A stretch of DNA of 19,029 bases from Aliterella sp. RAGGC_92 (GTDB lineage Bacteria; Cyanobacteriota; Cyanobacteriia; Cyanobacteriales; Chroococcidiopsidaceae): assembly GCA_030826005.1 (NCBI GenBank), contig JAPJOW010000064.1, positions 1-19,029 of the forward strand, in the 5' to 3' direction. Every line of letters starts with the position of its first letter. The first letter of the stretch is position 1. This document shows positions 15,151 through 19,029 of this stretch, piece by piece. The position numbers and the translations under genes were made by a program. The notes under the pieces were generated by a model. The model was not told the DNA's origin. It made no database searches and saw only the letters and a program-made list of their open reading frames with translations.

Positions 15151-16422
15151 ATGAGTGCGGAAATTATTTGTATAGGGACAGAGTTATTGCTAGGCAGCAT
15201 ACTCAACAGTAATGCCAAGTTTTTAGCTACCGAATTAGCACTTCTAGGCATTAGTCACTATTACCAAACAGTAGTTGGCGATAATCCAAGCAGAATCAAG
15301 CAAGTTGTAGAAATTGCAATTTCTAGGACAGAAGATGCGGCAAAACAACCCCAGGTGTTGATTTTTACTGGCGGGCTTGGCCCGACACCCGATGACCTGA
15401 CTCACGAAACTTTGGCAGAATTTTTTGGGGTAGCTTTGGTAGAGCATCCCGAAATTGTTGCTGATATTACCAATAAATACGCCCAGCGCGATCGCCCAAT
15501 GACCCCTAGCAACCTCAAGCAGGCGTTGCTACCCCAAGGAGCGGAGGTTTTACCCAATTTTAGCGGTACTGCCCCTGGAGTCATCTGGCAACCCCGCCCC
15601 GGACTAATTATTTTTACCTTTCCTGGCGTACCTTCAGAAATGCGCCTGATGTGGCAGCAAAGTGCTGTACCTTACTTGCAAAGTCTCGGCTTTGGACAAC
15701 AAATTATTTACAGCCGGACTTTAAGATTTTGGGGAATTGCGGAGTCGGCTTTGGCGGAAAAAGTAGCGCCATTTTTTGATTTGTCTAATCCTACGGTTGC
15801 GCCTTACGCCAGTTTGGGGCAAGTTTATTTGCGCGTTTCTGCTCTAGCAAGTTCAATTTCCGAGGCGCGGGAAATAGTTCAGCCTGTAGAGGAACAATTA
15901 AAGTTAATTGCTGGAAAACATTACTTTGGCGCTGACGATGATACCCTAGCTTCGGTTGTCGGGCAGTTATTAATTGCTTCTAACCAAACCTTGAGCGTGG
16001 CGGAGTCTTGCACGGGCGGCGGTTTAGGACAAATGCTGACTACTATTGCTGGAAGTTCGCAGTATTTTTTCGGTGGCGTTATTTCTTATGACAATAAAGT
16101 CAAAACTTCTTTGCTTAAAGTTGATAGTCAAGACCTAGCAGAAAATGGCGCTGTCAGTGCCATTGTTGCCGAACAAATGGCATTGGGAGTCAAAAATCTA
16201 CTCGGCACTACTTGGGGCTTAAGTATTACAGGCATTGCGGGTCCTGATGGCGGTAGCGATACTAAACCTGTGGGGCTAGTATATATTGGTCTGGCAGGAG
16301 AAAACGAGCAAGTTAAAAGTTTTGAATTTCGCTTTGGCTCTACAAAAGACCGCACTTTAATTCGTCACCTCAGCCTTTGCAGCGCCCTCGACTGTCTGCG
16401 CCTCCAACTATTAACAGCGTAA
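15151..16422 (+). CDS. cinA: CinA-like protein (competence/damage-inducible family; NMN deamidase domain)
   Basis: A 423-residue two-domain protein. The N-terminal MoCF/COG1058 domain, with ADP-ribose pyrophosphatase activity in some homologues, begins SAEIICIGTELLLGSILNSN and carries FTGGLGPTPDDLTHE (about 72-86). The C-terminal CinA domain starts about residue 270 and has the catalytic stretch SVAESCTGGGLGQ (about 281-293) and GVISYDNKVK, typical of NMN amidohydrolases in pyridine nucleotide salvage. Length and domain order match the bacterial CinA family. The ATG at 15151 lies 27 bases after the preceding gene; no strong Shine-Dalgarno is visible (CCTTAAAGC upstream). The gene name is historical: competence roles are known in some Gram-positives, but no such link is visible here and no LexA-type site was noticed nearby. 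Confidence 0.95.
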   Translation: MSAEIICIGTELLLGSILNSNAKFLATELALLGISHYYQTVVGDNPSRIKQVVEIAISRTEDAAKQPQVLIFTGGLGPTPDDLTHETLAEFFGVALVEHPEIVADITNKYAQRDRPMTPSNLKQALLPQGAEVLPNFSGTAPGVIWQPRPGLIIFTFPGVPSEMRLMWQQSAVPYLQSLGFGQQIIYSRTLRFWGIAESALAEKVAPFFDLSNPTVAPYASLGQVYLRVSALASSISEAREIVQPVEEQLKLIAGKHYFGADDDTLASVVGQLLIASNQTLSVAESCTGGGLGQMLTTIAGSSQYFFGGVISYDNKVKTSLLKVDSQDLAENGAVSAIVAEQMALGVKNLLGTTWGLSITGIAGPDGGSDTKPVGLVYIGLAGENEQVKSFEFRFGSTKDRTLIRHLSLCSALDCLRLQLLTA

Positions 16423-16616
16423 TCTCAGTTAATAGTTTAAGATATATGTAGAAATGTTAAAAATATTTATATTTAAGTTTATTTGCCTACCTTTAGTCAG
16501 ATGAATCTGCTCTAGAACCCCGTGATAAGCTTAAGATAATCTAATGTATCGTAAGATTTTGTTATTTTTAACGTAGATTAGAAAACTAAACTGATATTGT
16601 AGGAGCAATCGGCTCA

Positions 16617-16754
16617 ATGGACTACATTGAAAAGGTACTGGAAAAGCTAAAAGACTGGGCGCGTAAGCTGATCGAAACTTTGTTGGGGCCAGAAGCAGAA
16701 CCAGAACCAGAACTTATCCCTATTCCTGTCAACGACCGCTCGCGTCGTCGCTAG
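16617..16754 (+). CDS. Small 45-residue protein, charged helix with Pro-Glu linker
   Basis: This short frame begins ATG GAC TAC and ends with TAG at 16752-16754. An AGGAG lies 11 bases upstream, and aroQ begins 9 bases after the stop. The first ~23 residues (MDYIEKVLEKLKDWARKLIE...) form a strongly amphipathic helix with charges on one face and I/V/L/L/W/L/I/L on the other. Then comes a GPEAEPEPEPEL-like Pro-Glu stretch, an IPIPV segment, and a basic RSRRR end. This organised composition, the ribosome-binding site and tight spacing to aroQ argue that it is translated. No family is recognised; a peripheral membrane- or protein-binding peptide is one possibility. Confidence 0.6.
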   Translation: MDYIEKVLEKLKDWARKLIETLLGPEAEPEPELIPIPVNDRSRRR

Positions 16755-16763
16755 TGTAGCATT

Positions 16764-17225
16764 GTGCCTACAGAACAGTTGCAGTTATTTAATATTTTGG
16801 TGCTGCATGGCCCAAACCTGAATCTTTTAGGTAAACGCGAACCGGGAATCTATGGTACGGTGACGTTGGAAGAAATTAATCGCTTGTTAGTGGTAGAAGC
16901 ATCAAAGCTGCAAGCGAAAGTTTCTCCCATGCAATCAAACCATGAGGGGGTAATTGTTGACGCAATTCATAATGCCAGCGATTGTCAAGGAATCTTAATT
17001 AACGCTGGGGCTTACACTCACACGAGTGTAGCGATTAGAGATGCTATTTCTGCGGTTAAATTGCCTACCGTAGAAGTACATTTAAGTAACATTTATCAGC
17101 GCGAAAGTTTTCGCCATCACTCTTATATTGCACCCGTAGCTATTGGGCAAATTAGCGGCTTTGGCGCGCAAAGCTATCGCTTAGGCTTGCAGGCGCTAAT
17201 TCATCATTTAGCAGCAAATAAATAA
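16764..17225 (+). CDS. aroQ: Type II 3-dehydroquinate dehydratase
   Basis: The third step of the shikimate pathway: trans elimination of water from 3-dehydroquinate to 3-dehydroshikimate in the cytoplasm; type II enzymes form dodecamers. Family motifs are present: LHGPNLNLLGKREPGIYG with catalytic Tyr30, the QSNHEGVIVDAIH block, INAGAYTHTSVAIRDA, and PTVEVHLSNIYQRESFRHHSY with the catalytic His. At 153 residues the length is typical. The GTG at 16764 gives a nine-residue leader before the core strand, with no good ribosome-binding site; a TTG at 16779 is possible. The 9-base gap from the small ORF and 22-base gap to the next gene suggest a three-gene unit, with translation possibly coupled to the small ORF. 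Confidence 0.96.
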   Translation: MPTEQLQLFNILVLHGPNLNLLGKREPGIYGTVTLEEINRLLVVEASKLQAKVSPMQSNHEGVIVDAIHNASDCQGILINAGAYTHTSVAIRDAISAVKLPTVEVHLSNIYQRESFRHHSYIAPVAIGQISGFGAQSYRLGLQALIHHLAANK

Positions 17226-17247
17226 ATTAGCGAACTGGCAACTTTTT

Positions 17248-18075
17248 ATGCGTTACTCAATAAATAGCCGATTTCGTGGCAGTTTGGTAGGCGCAACTTT
17301 AGGAGAAAAAATTAGTCAGCCAGGCAAAATAAAACCTAGTTCAATTGCCAAAGTTATCGTTCCAGGAGCGCAAAGTTTAGTAGAACTAGGCAGCTTTGAC
17401 TACCAAAGCTGGTCAAAAATGCTTTTACCACTAAAATTAACGCCCTTGCAGGCGATTATCGCCACTTTACCCCTAGCGCTTTTTTACCACGATAACAACA
17501 TTAAGTTGCGCCAAAATTTGCTTGCAGTAGCTAAGATTTGGGAAAACGAACCAATTATTCAAGAAGGTATATTAGCTTTAGGGTATGCGATCGCAATTAT
17601 TTTGACAGAAAAACTCGTAGCTAATAAGTTAATTGCTCAAATAGTCGCATTTATAGACACGCCAAGTACAGATTTAAGCGACACATTAATCCAGGTGCTT
17701 GGATTATTAGACCAAAAAGCAGGCATCGAGAAAACTATCAGCCAAATCAACCCCGATCGCGATCGCATCAGTAAATCGATTGCTTTAGGATTTTATTATT
17801 TTTTGAGTACCCTTGAAGACTTCAAACTAAGTATCAATAGAAGCATTCAATCGCCTCTAAGTAGTACTATTGTCGGCGCGCTATCGGGCGCTTATAATAG
17901 CATCTCAAACATTCCTAGTAATTGGCAGACAACTATAAACTTGCAAGCTACCACCCAAATAGAAATGTTACAATTGTCAGATTCATTAGTTGCCGTATGG
18001 TCAGGAGCATACGACAGCACAATTAAATTAACGTCTACAGCAGTAGCTGCACCGCGCGTCATTCGTTCGCGTTAA
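17248..18075 (+). CDS. ADP-ribosylglycohydrolase-like protein lacking metal ligands
   Basis: A 275-residue all-helical protein resembling the ADP-ribosylglycohydrolase fold, but degenerate. The N terminus RFRGSLVGATLGEKIS (8-23) matches the family start RF-x-GxxxGxxxGDA, with Asp changed to Glu. Near the C terminus, QSPLSSTIVGALSGAYNSI (201-219) followed by IPSNW aligns with the usual DTDTxxxIxGAxxGAxxG...IPxxW block, but the two metal-binding Asp positions are occupied by Gln201 and Pro203. Catalysis by the usual two-metal mechanism therefore seems unlikely; a binding or scaffold role is inferred. The ATG at 17248 follows aroQ by 22 bases, so it is probably in the same transcript. A weaker reading is that it is an unrelated helical protein with chance similarity. 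Confidence 0.6.
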   Translation: MRYSINSRFRGSLVGATLGEKISQPGKIKPSSIAKVIVPGAQSLVELGSFDYQSWSKMLLPLKLTPLQAIIATLPLALFYHDNNIKLRQNLLAVAKIWENEPIIQEGILALGYAIAIILTEKLVANKLIAQIVAFIDTPSTDLSDTLIQVLGLLDQKAGIEKTISQINPDRDRISKSIALGFYYFLSTLEDFKLSINRSIQSPLSSTIVGALSGAYNSISNIPSNWQTTINLQATTQIEMLQLSDSLVAVWSGAYDSTIKLTSTAVAAPRVIRSR

Positions 18076-18221
18076 GAAATTGGATAACTAGCGGTAGAAA
18101 AGAGAACTAAATAATTGTCAAAGCCTTGCGCGATTCGCCAAAGGTTAATAAATACAAGTGTTAGCACCGGAACTAATAGCCAAAAGTTATTTGTTTGTTT
18201 ACTTTCTAGCTGCGGTAGTGA

Positions 18222-19029
18222 ATGAAAAAGCTGCGTTTGTTTGATTTTTCAAAACCTAAAGGGCGACAACAACCGTTGTTAGTCCCAAAAAACTCAAGCG
18301 GAGAAAGTCAAAAGACAAAAAAACTTGCTTTTTGGTTGCCCTTAGTTGAATCTTGGTTAAAGTTATGGCAGTGGCTGGAAAAGTATCATTCGGTAGCGGT
18401 TTTTTGTTTAGCAGCGATCGCGCTAACGGCAATTTTGGGACATCGATTTTACAATCAACCAAAACTAGCAGTAGGTACAACTGCACCGCAAACAATTGTC
18501 GCACCTTATAGCGATCGCGTAGCAGATATCGAAACGACAAAAGCCGAACGTAAAGCCGCCCGGACAATTGCCGCACCTATACTAAAAATTGACGAAGTAG
18601 TAACTCAGCAAGTCCAAGCGCAACTGCAACAATTACTCGATAGAAGTAATGAAAGTCGCTTGATAGCTGGGAATTTTCCATTTATTGCCACGTCAGAGCT
18701 ATCAATTTCAGTGCAGCGTTATCTGCGTAATTGTCCTGAAGGTGAGTGGAAAATAGTAGTAGCAGCGATTAAAGAGCGATCGGCTAAAAATAATTCTAGC
18801 AGCCAAGTAGAGGCAGCAAATAGTCCTACCGCAGAAGCCATTATAGAGTTGCATTCTTATAGTTGGAATTCACCGCAAGCTGTCGCTAAATTAATTACAA
18901 AAATTGCCGATTTTCGGCAGCAATACACCCAGGCGAAAACAAAACTCGCTCAAAATCCCAGTCATATTAGATCGTTATCAGACAACCTATTGCTAGAATT
19001 GACAGACGCAGAATGGCAAAAAACCCAAG
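18222..19029 (+). CDS. 7TM-HD family protein, N-terminal part (PgpH-type)
   Basis: The frame runs off the window without a stop, giving 269 residues of a longer gene. A cytoplasmic N-terminal segment of ~55 residues precedes a membrane segment (about 57-73, VAVFCLAAIALTAILG), then an extracytoplasmic domain beginning APQTIVAPYSDRVADIETTKAERKAARTIAAPILKIDE. That pattern, with VAPYS and the charged helix leading to API(L/Y)KID, matches the 7TMR-HDED extracellular domain found upstream of seven membrane helices and an HD domain, as in the c-di-AMP phosphodiesterase PgpH. The HD domain is not in the window, so activity is inferred. The ATG at 18222 has only a weak GGTAGTG upstream. A 146-base gap separates it from the preceding gene. 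Confidence 0.8.
   Translation, partial: MKKLRLFDFSKPKGRQQPLLVPKNSSGESQKTKKLAFWLPLVESWLKLWQWLEKYHSVAVFCLAAIALTAILGHRFYNQPKLAVGTTAPQTIVAPYSDRVADIETTKAERKAARTIAAPILKIDEVVTQQVQAQLQQLLDRSNESRLIAGNFPFIATSELSISVQRYLRNCPEGEWKIVVAAIKERSAKNNSSSQVEAANSPTAEAIIELHSYSWNSPQAVAKLITKIADFRQQYTQAKTKLAQNPSHIRSLSDNLLLELTDAEWQKTQ

Noticed and set aside
18256..18576. 106-residue minus-strand frame
   Set aside because: It is antisense to the well-supported 7TM-HD gene.
1..19029. CRISPR arrays, tRNA genes, rRNA, insertion sequences, defence genes
   Set aside because: No regularly spaced repeats, tRNA-like cloverleaf, transposase or defence motif was found on either strand.

Overview
The window is cyanobacterial chromosome with a moderately AT-rich base composition. 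Evidence: at least sixteen copies of the HIP1 octamer GCGATCGC, a Tic20-family membrane protein, a short EF-Ts, an N-terminally extended RecG, and intergenic palindromes of types common in cyanobacteria. The gene set is mostly core (translation, repair, amino acid and one-carbon metabolism, cell envelope). There is no phage, transposase, CRISPR array, rRNA or tRNA. The unusual material is mainly regulatory or concerns small and degenerate genes.

Layout. At the left edge are the end of a multi-pass membrane protein (probably DUF2157 family) and a GDYXXLXY-domain protein on the plus strand. A repeat-rich convergent gap follows, then a leftward block that reads, in transcription order, GT2 glycosyltransferase, rpsB, tsf, a cyanobacterial coiled-coil-like protein of unknown function, and recG. 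A terminator after tsf separates the last two genes, which appear to start from their own promoter carrying a match to the cyanobacterial LexA box. argG diverges from the glycosyltransferase and converges on a DedA-family gene. A solo STAS-domain protein and rpsF converge on a 32-bp perfect palindrome. A fumarylacetoacetate-hydrolase-family gene and tic20 converge with a 4-bp overlap. Next come a small cysteine-containing protein (minus strand), glyA, a widespread-type palindromic repeat, a WecA/TagO-type sugar-phosphate transferase and cinA. The right end is a plus-strand run: a 45-residue ORF, aroQ, a degenerate ADP-ribosylglycohydrolase-like protein, and the 5' end of a 7TM-HD (PgpH-type) protein cut by the window edge.

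How the genes relate. rpsB-tsf is the usual S2/EF-Ts translation unit, here with a candidate pseudoknot leader before rpsB and a 34-bp palindrome between the two genes. The unknown gene and recG look like a DNA-damage unit. aroQ (shikimate pathway) sits between two uncharacterised genes, 9 and 22 bases away, so the three are probably co-transcribed. No defence or mobile system was found. The most original leads are the rpsB leader, the LexA-like operator before recG, the 45-residue ORF and the ADP-ribosylglycohydrolase-like protein lacking metal ligands.
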